In this document: positions 1-10,562 of the stretch, piece by piece
How positions within the stretch are numbered: the first letter of the stretch is position 1
How the letters are laid out: the number at the start of each line of letters is the position of its first letter
Source: Leptasterias polaris
Lineage: Eukaryota; Echinodermata; Asteroidea; Forcipulatida; Asteriidae
Length of the DNA stretch: 64,000 nucleotides
Reading direction: 5' to 3'
Assembly: GCA_037783415.1 (NCBI GenBank)
Contig: JAZGTN010000058.1
Location: 6,670,001-6,734,000 of the forward strand
The notes under the pieces: generated by a model
Database searches by the model: none
What the model was told of the DNA's origin: nothing
Seen by the model: only the letters and a program-made list of their open reading frames with translations
Position numbers and translations under genes: made by a program

Positions 1-338
1 ACCAGTATTCTCACTTGGTGCAACCCAACATATGGATAAAATAACAAGCCTGTGAAAAATTGGGCTCAATTGGTCATTGAAGTTGCAAGAAAATGATGAA
101 AGAAAAAACACCCTTGTACAAATTTGTGTGCTTTCAGATAGGAATAAAAGGCTTCTGGCCAGAAGTATTTTATTATTTTAGTGAGAAATTACCTCTTTCT
201 CAAAAACTATGTTACTTCACACGGAGTCGTTTCTCACAATGTTTTATACTATCAACAGCTCTCCGTTGCTCGTTACCAAGTAAGTTTTTTTGCTAATATA
301 TATTTTGAGTAATTACCAAACGTGTACAGTGCCTTTAA
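1..338. mobile_element. TTAA-flanked MITE, cut by window edge
   Basis: This stretch matches, in the same order, the complete element at 5297-5681: the segment with TCTCACTTGGTG, the segment around CACCCTTGT, and the ATTTTGAGTAATTACC end. The right end reads GTGTACAGTGCC followed by TTAA at 335-338. The left terminus lies outside the window. No transposase is encoded, so it is a non-autonomous DNA element. A short open frame inside it (93-296) is not regarded as a gene. Confidence 0.75.
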
Positions 339-672
339 GATGGAATATTTTATATATTCCAATTACTTATACAGTCTTGTGATAATATTTTTTAGTAACT
401 AAAGTGAATTGACTGATACAAGTTTAATTAACCAGCGTTAAAATAAGTTCTAGTTATTGTGATTTGGGATATAATGGTATACTTTTGATATGATAGCAGG
501 CGCAACACTCAACATTACTATTCTATTGTTTATAGCAGTTATGCACACTCAAAATTACATCACAATAGCGAAAAGGATTGTTGAGTGAGATGCCCTCTAT
601 TGTCAGCAAAAATCATGTCCATAGAAATAATGCAAGTTAATGTTATAATGGATCATTCGGTTTTTATTACAG

Positions 673-3600
673 GTACAATGACCTTATCATTATTTCAAGT
701 GACAGTGATGATGAAAGTGATGTTTGTAATGAAGAGGGGCAAGAGAGTGTCATAACGGAGCCAAGGTAAATTATCAAAATGTTTTTTCAAACATTTTCCA
801 GTTGAGTTTCTTAAAATTCATTATACTGTAACGATTCCGGGGTAGGGTATAGCTATCATAAAGATAACTAAGCCGCCACGCTGGAATCTGAAGTCACAGG
901 GGGGAGATGTAAAATAGAATATTCCCTCCACCAGATGCAACTAATGAGGCACATAAAAGGAATGAACTGTTTCAAACGGAGGGCTGACTTTAACCAAAAG
1001 GAATTACACAGTGTGTATTTTATTCAATGCTCTTCTCATGTTTAATTACAAAGTGTACATAGCGCCCTCAATTGATTGAAAGAAGTAATTCTATAAGTAA
1101 AACTGAAGATGATTTATTATAAATATAATTGCACGCAGCAGTTTGTGTTGTAGTCGTGGCTGCTCGTGCTAATCAGAGTGCTTAATAAGTTGATAGATTC
1201 GCCAAGAAAGTGTGAGTGGCATTAATTGCTTTTGTGTTAGTTGAAGTTCCTTGCATCTTATGTCTTTGGGTCTTGAGTCTTGTGGTGAGGACAGCTCAAA
1301 AGAAAAGTCCCCGAAAAGTGAGTTTGCAGCTGTATTTATAGCCGTCAGAAGTTCGTACGCGCAACACGCACTTCTGTTACATACGCGGTGATCAAAGCGC
1401 ACTAAACTGCAATCACAAACACCTTTCTACGGTAGCTTGCTCCACTTCAGCTAACGCGCGCCTGTACTCTGAGTCTGTGTCACGTGTGTGCATCATAAAG
1501 AATACTGAAGAGCACAACATGGCGCGTAGCTGGGTGTCACAAGCCTGCACAAATATTACTGCAAGGAAAGAACAATAGAAATTAAACATTATAACAAATA
1601 GTTGTCTATCTTAATTACACATGGCGATGTTCGCCACAATACTATCAAAAGCTGCTGTACTTCTAACCAAGTAAGTTTTTATTGCCATTAATTTTCAGAG
1701 TCATTACGAAACGTATACAGACCCTTTAAATGTAGGATACATCATTGGATTTGTGTTTAATTTTTAAAATACACATAAAACTAACCGTTATTATATTTCA
1801 ATTTGATTTTAGTCGGAGAGAGATAAAAAAGCAACTGGAGGACTGCAAAGACCGCATTAAGGGGATGCGAGCACAGCACATACAGTTTGTGGATGATTAT
1901 GACTACCAACACTTGCGAGTGCGAAGGCACGCCCTAGTGAAGGACACTTTTAAATGCCTTAAGAGACCTTCATTTGATCACTACTTGCCATTGAAAGTTA
2001 TCTTTTTAGGAGAATCTGGGGTAGATGATGGAGGGCTTACTAGAGATTTCTTTACTGAAGTTCTTCGGGCTATTTTCAACAACCCCATGTTGTTTGATGG
2101 GGATGAACGTTCTCGTTCTGTGAGACATAACATGCAAGCACTTAAGGATGGTGACTACAAATTAGTTGGACAGTTGATAGCAATGGCGCTTATTCATGGT
2201 GGAATCCCACCTAATTGTATGTCCAAACTGCAGTTCCAGTACATATCGCAGGGATTCCAAGGCTTACAAGCATCCTCATGTGATGTTACCGACATCGATG
2301 TTAAGGACAAAATTGATGTTAAGGACAAAATTGATGTGGTAAGTGAAAACCATACAATCTATTATTGAATTTATCAAAGTTATTCAATATCAGATTGGTC
2401 ATGGCTTTTGTGCTTTGTTTTGAAAATTGGTCATTATTGAAAAATCATTCACACGGAAAAAATGTGATTTAAGGTGAAGTACAGACGGACAGAGACACAC
2501 CCAGAAATTTACTCCCGCAAAATTAGCCTAAACTTCCTGCGACCAGATCTCGTGACTATCCCACATTCCAAATCTCAAACACAAAAGAACTATCGGTACG
2601 ACTCCATATTGACCAATCAGAACCTTTAAATCTCTAGAAAGTTTGGTAACCTTATACCCTAACCAAAATTGTATACTCTCAAAGGAAATGTTACATCTGG
2701 CCATCACCCTTTACATTCTTGTTACTCTCAAATAATAATTATTTACATTTGTAAACTGAGGAAACTGAGTAATTCTTTACAAATTCACATTACTCTGTGA
2801 CAACGACTAAACCCTACTCAAGTTTTGGGATTGTTCTTTGAATCTGGATATGAAACTGCAATTAAGGGTCTGGCTCGCAATGCTTCAGGTTTTGTTGATT
2901 TTTTATTGTTTGTGTTTGTTTGTTTTATTTTATTTATTTATTTGTTTACCAAGGGCATCACTGTTATTGACATCGAAAATCTGTAAAGCTCTATACGTGT
3001 GAATAATTTGGTGAAAAGAAAAGTTAGAATTAATTTCAGGTTGATGAAAATTACAGGGGATTGCCAATATTTGGTATGGCATTTTGTCAAAAAATTTATG
3101 AATACATCCTTACTTTGTCTAAGTTGGGCGTATTTCAGCATTGTTCTGTAGTTGGAACGTTAAAACAAGTGATCATATGTAATTCTCTGTGCATTTTTTT
3201 ACTCCCAAAATGGTGGACAAAACCAAAGGGGTCTAAAGGGAATTAATTGCGTACCAAATTGGTTTATTGATCCTTTTTAAAAAACCTGGCCACCTTTTAC
3301 ACCTACCAATGTTAATATTTGCATACATATACAAATCATAAGGATTTTTAAAAAAAAAATTGCAAAAGTTTATTACTTTTTGTGTGTTTTTTAACAGTTA
3401 ATGCGAGCTGTTGATAACCAGACATTGAACATGGTGCTGAGAAGCGAACCGATGTCGAATCTCCTCATGACATGCGGCATCCCAGTGAAGCCAACTTTCT
3501 GCCTGCAAGACCGAGACAATATCATCAAAAGCATATGTCTCCACAATGCAGTTCTTCAAGTGAATGCAGAAATTATGCAGTTAAAAGAGGGATTAGAGCT

Positions 3601-5048
3601 CTATGGTATGCTTGAAATGTTTGTATTATATCCAAAGGATGGACAGCTGATCATGTGCTACAACGACACATTTGACATGACAAGTGATGAGTTTCTGCAG
3701 CAGCTTAAACAGCCAGTATTTTCTCCTGAAGGAAGTAACATCAAAATGCGTGAAGTGGATACTTTTGCATACTACACCCAGTTCCTTGAAGATTTGGAAA
3801 GTTCAGGTACATGTGCAGTACATACCACTTTTATTGTCAAAATTACTTAAAGGGACTAATTACACGGCACGCCATTTTGTAGAGCCCAATTTTTGACTCC
3901 ACAAAATGGCGGACCGTGTTGGTTCGCAAAGTAAAAGGAAAACCACGCAATTTCGAGGCATATTTGTGTGGATCATTGTATTCTACTTTTAAACATCTTT
4001 CTAACCATATGCATTTTATAACAAACGGTTACAAATGCTTTTCATAGACCAACTCGCCCGATCCAAGGCAACGTGTCCCTTTAACCTGGCACTATAAAAG
4101 TGGATTCATAAATACCTCAGACAGTTTCGCAATTCCTATTGGTGGAGAGCTCGTCTTGTGGGGGTTTTTAAACGAGCTTGTTTAAGACCGGCAAGCTCAT
4201 TTACGCCAATTTACTTACGCGGAATGCAATGTCTATTAGTAGTAGTACCCGCGCGTAATCTTTTTGTACACGCGCGTACACACAACCCAACGCGCACAAA
4301 ACAGAATTTCAAAAAAGTTTTTGAAAATGTACAAACTTCAAAAAATCCCTAAACAAACGGATTGTCACAGATTGTCTTTTTTAACACCGATTTTCCGTAT
4401 TCTTTCACTTTTTAGCAAAAGGGCATTAATGAATGGGAATAACAGAGTAGTGCCTCGTTCTTAAACGGCCGTTTAGAACCTTGCAGGGTCGTGGCCGTGC
4501 GATAAAGGCCCTCTCCTTCGGCTCGGGGCTTTATCGCACAGCCCTGACCCTGCCGGTTTTAAACGGCTGTTTAAGAAATCGTCGCCACTCTTGTATTCCC
4601 TTATTATTTTAAAGTGAACAAGTAATTAAATATTGACGTCATTATTCATTCATTCATTCATTCATTCATTTTTTGGGGGAGAGCTATTGCTTTATTCTGT
4701 GCATTGTGAAAGGGTAATGCAGTTTTTCTGATTTCTTTCCATTTGTCTTTTACCTTAGGTGTAATCTGTATTGATGGCAAATCAGTATCTATGAAAGATG
4801 TACTGTCTTTCTTGACTGGTGCCCCATGCTACCCAGTGACAGGATGGCCAACTTCACCATCTGTTGAATTCAAGCGTGAATGCTTTGAACGCCATATTCC
4901 ACTTGACAACCAACCCTGCAATTGCTATCCTACTGCTTCGACGTGTACTTTCATCTTGACGCTCCCCCTTCACTACAAGTCATATGACTCATTTCAGACA
5001 GCCTTTGCCAAAGCTATTTTGTATTGCAAAGGCTTTGGACATGTGTAA
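673..5048 (+). CDS. HECT-domain E3 ubiquitin ligase, G2E3-like (5' partial, 4 exons)
   Basis: HECT ligases take ubiquitin from an E2 onto a catalytic cysteine and pass it to substrate. Exons read by eye: 673-765, 1813-2338, 3398-3806, 4759-5048 (stop TAA). Splice phases fit at every join (AG+T, 0/0, G+GT), and donors and acceptors are GT/AG. The first exon gives an acidic, serine-rich stretch (SSDSDDESD). The second gives the HECT N-lobe (GVDDGGLTRDFF). The third continues the lobe. The last gives the C-lobe with LSFLTGAP and the catalytic cysteine in PTASTC (codon 4944-4946), ending in KGFGHV. A short duplication (DVKDKI twice) lies at the end of exon 2. Upstream exons with any zinc-finger part must lie left of the window or were not recognised. 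Similarity to G2/M-phase E3 ligase-like proteins is from family knowledge. The reading frame is intact, so the gene is probably live. Introns 1 and 3 hold repeats. Confidence 0.88.
1662..1733. repeat. MITE tail fragment in HECT intron 1
   Basis: The run from CTAACCAAGTAAG to TACAGACCCTTTAA resembles the right end of the elements at 1-338 and 5297-5681 (CCAAGTAAG..., TTTTNAGTNATTAC, ending CCTTTAA). Only the terminal ~70 bp is present. Confidence 0.5.
3847..4084. mobile_element. 238-bp MITE with TTAA target duplications
   Basis: The element is bounded by TTAA at 3847-3850 and 4081-4084. The ends form a short inverted repeat (TTAAAGGGAC ... GTCCCTTTAA). Internally there is a pair of inverted segments around CCATTTTGT and ACAAAATGGCGG. 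It lies in intron 3 of the HECT gene, 40 bp after the exon 3 donor. TTAA flanks fit piggyBac-type non-autonomous elements; that assignment is inference. Confidence 0.8.
4434..4600. repeat. Foldback (inverted repeat) element in HECT intron 3
   Basis: GGGAATAACAGAGTAGTG at the left end pairs imperfectly with the right end (CGCCACTCTTGTATTCCC). Inside, TTAAACGGCCGTTTA pairs with TAAACGGCTGTTTAA, and GTGCGATAAAG pairs with CTTTATCGCAC. Most of the 167 bp can fold into one long hairpin with its tip near 4515-4525. No coding capacity. Confidence 0.75.
4640..4668. repeat. (CATT)n microsatellite
   Basis: About six to seven ATTC/CATT repeats lie in HECT intron 3, roughly 90 bp before the last exon. 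Confidence 0.85.
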
Positions 5049-5296
5049 ATGTCATGTAAAATCATCAAAAGATATTTACATACATGTAAAGTCAAGTTGT
5101 TATAAAGTCAGTATTAAAGTAAAAATTTTCTAAATTGTTTCCCAAAATTAACACCTAAATTTCTCAATTCTTTTCAAACAGAAGCCCAAAATTAAATTTG
5201 ATTGAGTTTTGAATACAATTTCAAATACTTAATCATAACACTTTTAAATGAAAGTAAAAAAGAAAATAAACACCATTTCTTATAGATTACAATTGT

Positions 5297-5681
5297 TTAA
5301 CGACACTGGACACTATTGGTAATTGTCAAAGACCAGTCTTCTCACTTGGTGTATCTCAACATGCATAAAATAACAAACCTGTGAAAATTTGAGCTCAATT
5401 GGTGGTCGAAGTTGCGAGATAATAATGATAGAAAAAAACACCCTTGTCACACGAACTTGTGTGCTTTCAGATGCTTGATTTCGAGACCTCAAATTCTAAA
5501 TGTGAGGTCTCGAAATCAAATTCGTGGACAATTACTTCTTTCTCAAAAACTACGTTACTTCAGAGGAAGCCGTTTCTGACAATGATTTTTACTATCAACC
5601 TCTCCCCATTACTCATTACCAAGTAAGGTTTTATGCTAATAATTATTTTGAGTATTTACCAATAGTGTCCACTGCCTTTAA
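5297..5681. mobile_element. Complete 385-bp MITE flanked by TTAA
   Basis: TTAA occurs at 5297-5300 and 5678-5681. Terminal inverted repeats are CACTGGACACTATTGGTAA on the left and the complementary TTACCAATAGTGTCCACTG on the right. An internal inverted pair (TTCGAGACCTCAAATT and its near complement) lies at about 5478-5520. It starts some 250 bp past the HECT stop codon and may lie in the 3' UTR or flank. Copies or fragments also occur at 1-338, about 1662-1733, 45488-45780 and 52662-52686. Confidence 0.85.
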
Positions 5682-6426
5682 TGTGTAAGTTGTACACATG
5701 ATTGTTATATATCCAACAAATAATGTGCAGATCATTTTATTCAAAATTCTACTCGAAAATCAAAATAGATCATCGACTATACTGGTGATGCCAATTTTTT
5801 AAAGGCTATTGTAAGAGTATTATTTCATAATATTAATAGAGATAATGATTTCAATGTATAGAAGGTACATACAAAAGTAACATCGTCCGCTCAGGACTAT
5901 AAGGTCATTAGTGCAATTTGTATGGATTTCATAAAATTGCTTTTGCATATTTTGGAGCTCCTGGTAAATGGAGTTTATTGATCAAGAATGATCTTCAAAG
6001 CATTTGTTGGGCAAAAAGAAACTTAAATTATCGAATTAAAACATTTATTTGTTGATTTTGATTTCTTTCTTTCAAATTGATGAGAATTTTTCATTTAATG
6101 ACCTTTTGATCATTATGGGTATGAAATTTAAATTAATGACTTAATAGCACTAAGCCGACGACATGTACTTTCTACTCCAGTGATTGCATAATAGCCCTGC
6201 ATTTAAAATACCATTAGTTTGTTTTGATAAATCAATATTTAAAATTATGAGTCATTCCAGACAGGATGATTCCAGAACCCTCTGCAGAAAATACTGCTTA
6301 ACATTTGTTCAATTTGTGCTACATATGGACATGCCTGTTGATGCAGCTCATATTTTCTTTACATTGAATGAGAGTTACTTGTTCTTAAGGGTTTATATGA
6401 AATTTATGTTTTTCAACGCACCAAAT
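5682..6426. other. AT-rich sequence, no gene recognised
   Basis: No repeat structure, splice-bounded reading frame or RNA gene was recognised. A 96-residue open frame (6184-6474) shows no known domain and runs into the tandem repeat, so it is not called. Confidence 0.5.
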
Positions 6427-7037
6427 GCCTTCCCCAGCACTCAAATGAAAAATTTAAGTGCCTTCAGGTCTTAAAAATTATTTTTATAATCTTAAATTTG
6501 TATACTCATGTAACTTGCCAGCCACTGTAGATTGTTATATGTACATGCAAGTACATTATATAAACAACTCAAACAAACACAAAATGCAATAACAAAATAG
6601 ACGTATTTTTCAAATAAAACTTTATTTATCTGGTTTTCAGCTCACAAAATGCCTTCCCAAGCACTTAAATGAAAAATGTAAGTGCCTTCAGGTCTTAAAA
6701 ATTATTTTCATAATCGTAAATTTGTATACTCATGTAACTTGCCAGCCACTGTAGATTGTTATATGTACATGCAAGTACATTATATAAACAACCCAAACAA
6801 ACACAAAATGCAATAACAAAATAGACGTATTTTTCAAATAAAACTGTATTTATCTGGTTTTCAGCTCACAAAATGCCTTCCCAAGCACTTAAATGAAAAA
6901 TGTAAGTGCCTTCAGGTCTTAAAAATTATTTTCATAATCGTAAATTTGTATACTCATGTAACTTGCCAGCCAATGTAAATTGTTATATGTACATGCAAGT
7001 ACATTATATAAACAACTCAAACAAACACAAAATGCAA
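6427..7037. repeat. 224-bp tandem repeat, about 2.7 copies
   Basis: The same sequence restarts at 6427, 6651 and 6875, a period of exactly 224 bp each time. Each copy starts at GCCTTCCC and includes GTTATATGTACATGCAAG. The third copy breaks off at 7037, where the large macrosatellite begins with CTAGA. Confidence 0.9.
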
Positions 7038-10000
7038 CTAGACTTGAGGTGTTTGTGTACAAACACGAAGCTGTTCCGGTTTTCTGATTCATAAACAAAA
7101 TTTAACCCTTGTCTAACATTTACTGCTCAAATGGTTTATAACTGAAAAGAAATTGAATATCGGTTGTGTAGTTCTTGAGATGTGGTCTCACTTCCGGTTG
7201 ACCCGGAAGTAAAGGTCAACATGGGGTCACGGTTACCCAAGGCTAATCTGCAATGTCTAAGGAGTCTATAACTGAAAAAAGTTTGAAAATCGGCTGTGTA
7301 ACTCTTGAGATATGGTCCCACTTCCGGTTGACCCATAGGTAAAGGTCAACATGGGGTCACGGTTACCCAAGGCTAGTCTTCAATGCCCCACGAGTCTATA
7401 ACTGAAAACAGTTTGAAAATCGGTTGTGTAGTTCTTGAGATATGGTCTTACTTCCGGTTGACCTGGAAGTAAAGGTCAACATGCGGTCACGGTTATCAAG
7501 TTTGATCTACAATGCCCAAGGAGTTTATAACTGAAAAAAGTTTGAAAATCGGTTGTGTAATTCTTGAGATATGGTCCCACTTCCGGTTGACCCGGAAGTA
7601 AAGGTCAACATGGGGTCACGGTTACCAAGGCTAATATCCCATGGCCAAGGAGTCTAGAACTGAAAAATGTTTTAAAATCGGCTGTGTAGTTCTTGAAATA
7701 TGGTCCCACTTCCGGTTGACCCGGAGGTAAAGGTCAACATGGGGTCACGGTTACCCAAGGCTTATCTGCAATGCCCAAGGAGTCTATAACTGAAAAAAGT
7801 TTGAAAATCGGTTATGTAGTTCTTGAGATATGGTCCCACTTCAGGTTGACCCGGAAGTAAAGGTCAACATGGGGTCACGGTTAGCCAAGGCTAATCTCCA
7901 ATGACCAAGGAATCTATAACTAAAAACAGTTTGAAAAACGGTTGTGTAGTTCTTGAGATATGGTCCCTTTTCCGGTTGACCCGGACCGGAAGTAAAGGTT
8001 TACATGAGGTCACGGTTATCCAAGGTTGATCTACAATGCCCAAGGAGTCTATAACTACAAACAGTTTGAAAAACGATTGTGTAGTTCTTGAGATATGGTC
8101 CCACTTCCGGTTGACCCGGAAGTAAAGGTCAACATGGGTTCACGGTTACCCAAGGCTTTTCGAGATACAGTGATCTCAAGATTGGCTAATTAAATATTCA
8201 CCTCACTGTAAATGGTCAAATTAATTCAGAATAATAAAAAAAAATACATTGAGAGTTAAGCTCATGTACTAAGCTTCAATTTGATATAGGATCTAACTCT
8301 TTCATATTTGTACGCTTTAGGATATTAGGTCACATGCAAGGTTGTGTAAACAGGTTTTTTTACTTGAAATTTTGTTCATGAAACTGCTGTTACACGGGTC
8401 ACCAACTGTTTCAGAAACGGTATGTTGACCAAAAATAACCGTGAATGCTCAGGCTTATACATAAGCCTGTGACGGTTAACGGTTAAGTGACAGATCTTAC
8501 GGTTAAACGTTTACATTTATTTGTACGGTTCGGATAAACGTTGAAAAAATCACTTAAAAAGTGCCGCGTAATGCTGACCATAATAACTGTGATCACGATT
8601 TTCACAGCACAATATCCCATAAAACACACACATATCATTCCCAATTTACAGACTCATAGTCTTTGTTATTTCATTACATCTGTGCGTGTAGCAATATTTG
8701 TGAGAAACATTGCACGCTAGGGGGCGTTCCACAACAATTCGTGAATGCGCAGGCTTATACGTAAGCCTGTGACGGTTACACGGTTAAGTGACAGATCTTA
8801 CGGTTAAACGTTCACATTTGTACGGTTCGGGTAAACGTTGAAAAAATCACTTGAAAAGTGCTGCGAAATGCTGACCATAATAATTGCCAAACACACCTAT
8901 ATCGTTTCCAATTTACAGACTTAATTCTTTGTTATTTCATTACTTTGCGTGCGGCATTAGTTGAAAGAAACATTGAACGCTAGAGGGCGTTCCACAACAA
9001 ATCGATTGCACGGTTACCCGGTTAACCAAATGATAATCCTGTTAAACGTTTAAATGTTTACGTTTACATTTAAATGCCGAGGCTTTGTAAGCCTGCCTGT
9101 GACGGTCACACGGTTAACCATCCGATCAACCGGTTGAACATCTACATATTATTACGGTTCGGATAAATGTTGAAAAATCATACTGAAAAGTGTCGCGAAA
9201 TTTTGACCATAATAAATGTGAACGGTTACACATGTAACTGATCGTTTCAGAAATGATTACGAGTTTACTCAAAAATAACTGTAAATGCATGTAAACAAAA
9301 TGATGTATTTAATTCGTAATCGTAACAATTTTTCTACCCTGAAATGCCAATCGAGTATGTTATATTTGTTTAGGCTAAAACAGTAAATTCATATGGGATA
9401 CGATTGTATTGTAATTTTGTCTCTTCCACAACCCCAAATCCAACACTGACCGTTTAGTCATGAAAAACGATTTTCTCTTTACCACTCCTTTCCTCAATCA
9501 GCTTTTTATTGCCTTATTGCAAGGGCCATCAAGTTTTGTAACTGATACATCGCGGTTTCCTGAAGTAATGCCTTTGCACAAGAAATGTTAAACATATCGT
9601 TTTCCCGGCGAACGGGACCTAAGCGCATACAAGTTTGCCACCCCAAACCATGGACAAGAACACGGCACTCATATTCTTTACGTCCACGGTGAAATCTGAA
9701 TAACTATCTGACTACACGACGACGACGCTGCGCTGATAGCAAGACAAATTCTTTTCGATTCTTGTGAATGAACGTAGACTTGTGTCAGTCGGCGACAGGA
9801 AAAATGACTCTATGTATATTCTACATAAACGTCTACAACATGGGTCATAAATGGGTTTAGGGCTTGAACGAATCTAGGAAACCCTAGAAAGATTGAGGGC
9901 GCTATACGAGTTTAACGGTGCGGTTTTTTACTTTAAAAAAAATGAAAAAAAATTACTTTGTCGTTAATAAACACATTTCAAATTCAAGTCAGAGTACCCA

Positions 10001-10562
10001 TGGCGTTCAATTTGCCTGATAATTTTGGGTTTTTTTTCTACTGACAATGATTTAATAAGTTTTGATGCTTTAAACTGATCGTCTATAAAACCTTTCTTGT
10101 TTTAAGAAACATTTGTGAATCCAGGACGTTAAAGTTGAGCTTAAATGAAAAAACTGTGTTTCTAGAAGTCGGATTTGTTTTCACTATCTCCATGTGTTTT
10201 GTACACGGGCGAAAATGCGCAATAAATGACGTCATTGTGACGTCGTTCCACATTTTAGGCCGAAAAGCACATCTACAGTACCCAAGAAGTCTAAAACTGA
10301 AAAAAGTTTGACGATCGGTCGTCTACTTTTTGAGATACAGTGCTCTAAAGTCTGGCTAATTAAATATTCACCTCGCTGTAAAGTGGCTAATTAATTAAGA
10401 ATTTTAACATTTTTTACATTTAGAGTTAAGTTTATGTTCTAAGCTTCAATTTGATATATGATTTAACTCTTTCGTATTTGCGCTCTAGGATATTAGGCTT
10501 AAAGAAAAAAACGTGTGCAAATGCTATGGGATTTGAGTGGAAACAAAGAATAATAATAATAA
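7038..10562. repeat. Macrosatellite unit U1 (3,525 bp)
   Basis: Junction hairpin GTGTTTGTGTACAAACAC at the start, then eight minisatellite monomers (about 7136-8150). Module A follows, then two CGGTTA blocks with CTCF-like cores near 8717 and 8977. The CRE block has TGACGTCA at 10227. A' and (TAA)n close the unit with no hairpin cassette. Its start is nearly identical to those of U4, U5 and U8. Confidence 0.9.

Noticed and set aside
825..1597. A possible LTR or solo insertion in HECT intron 1 (starts TGTAACG; CATTATA on both sides)
   Set aside because: A short direct repeat and a TG start are weak evidence; no matching CA end, primer site or coding part was found.
8430..8520. Telomere-like GGTTA motifs in the CGGTTA blocks
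   Set aside because: They are not tandem TTAGGG repeats and sit in a longer unrelated block.
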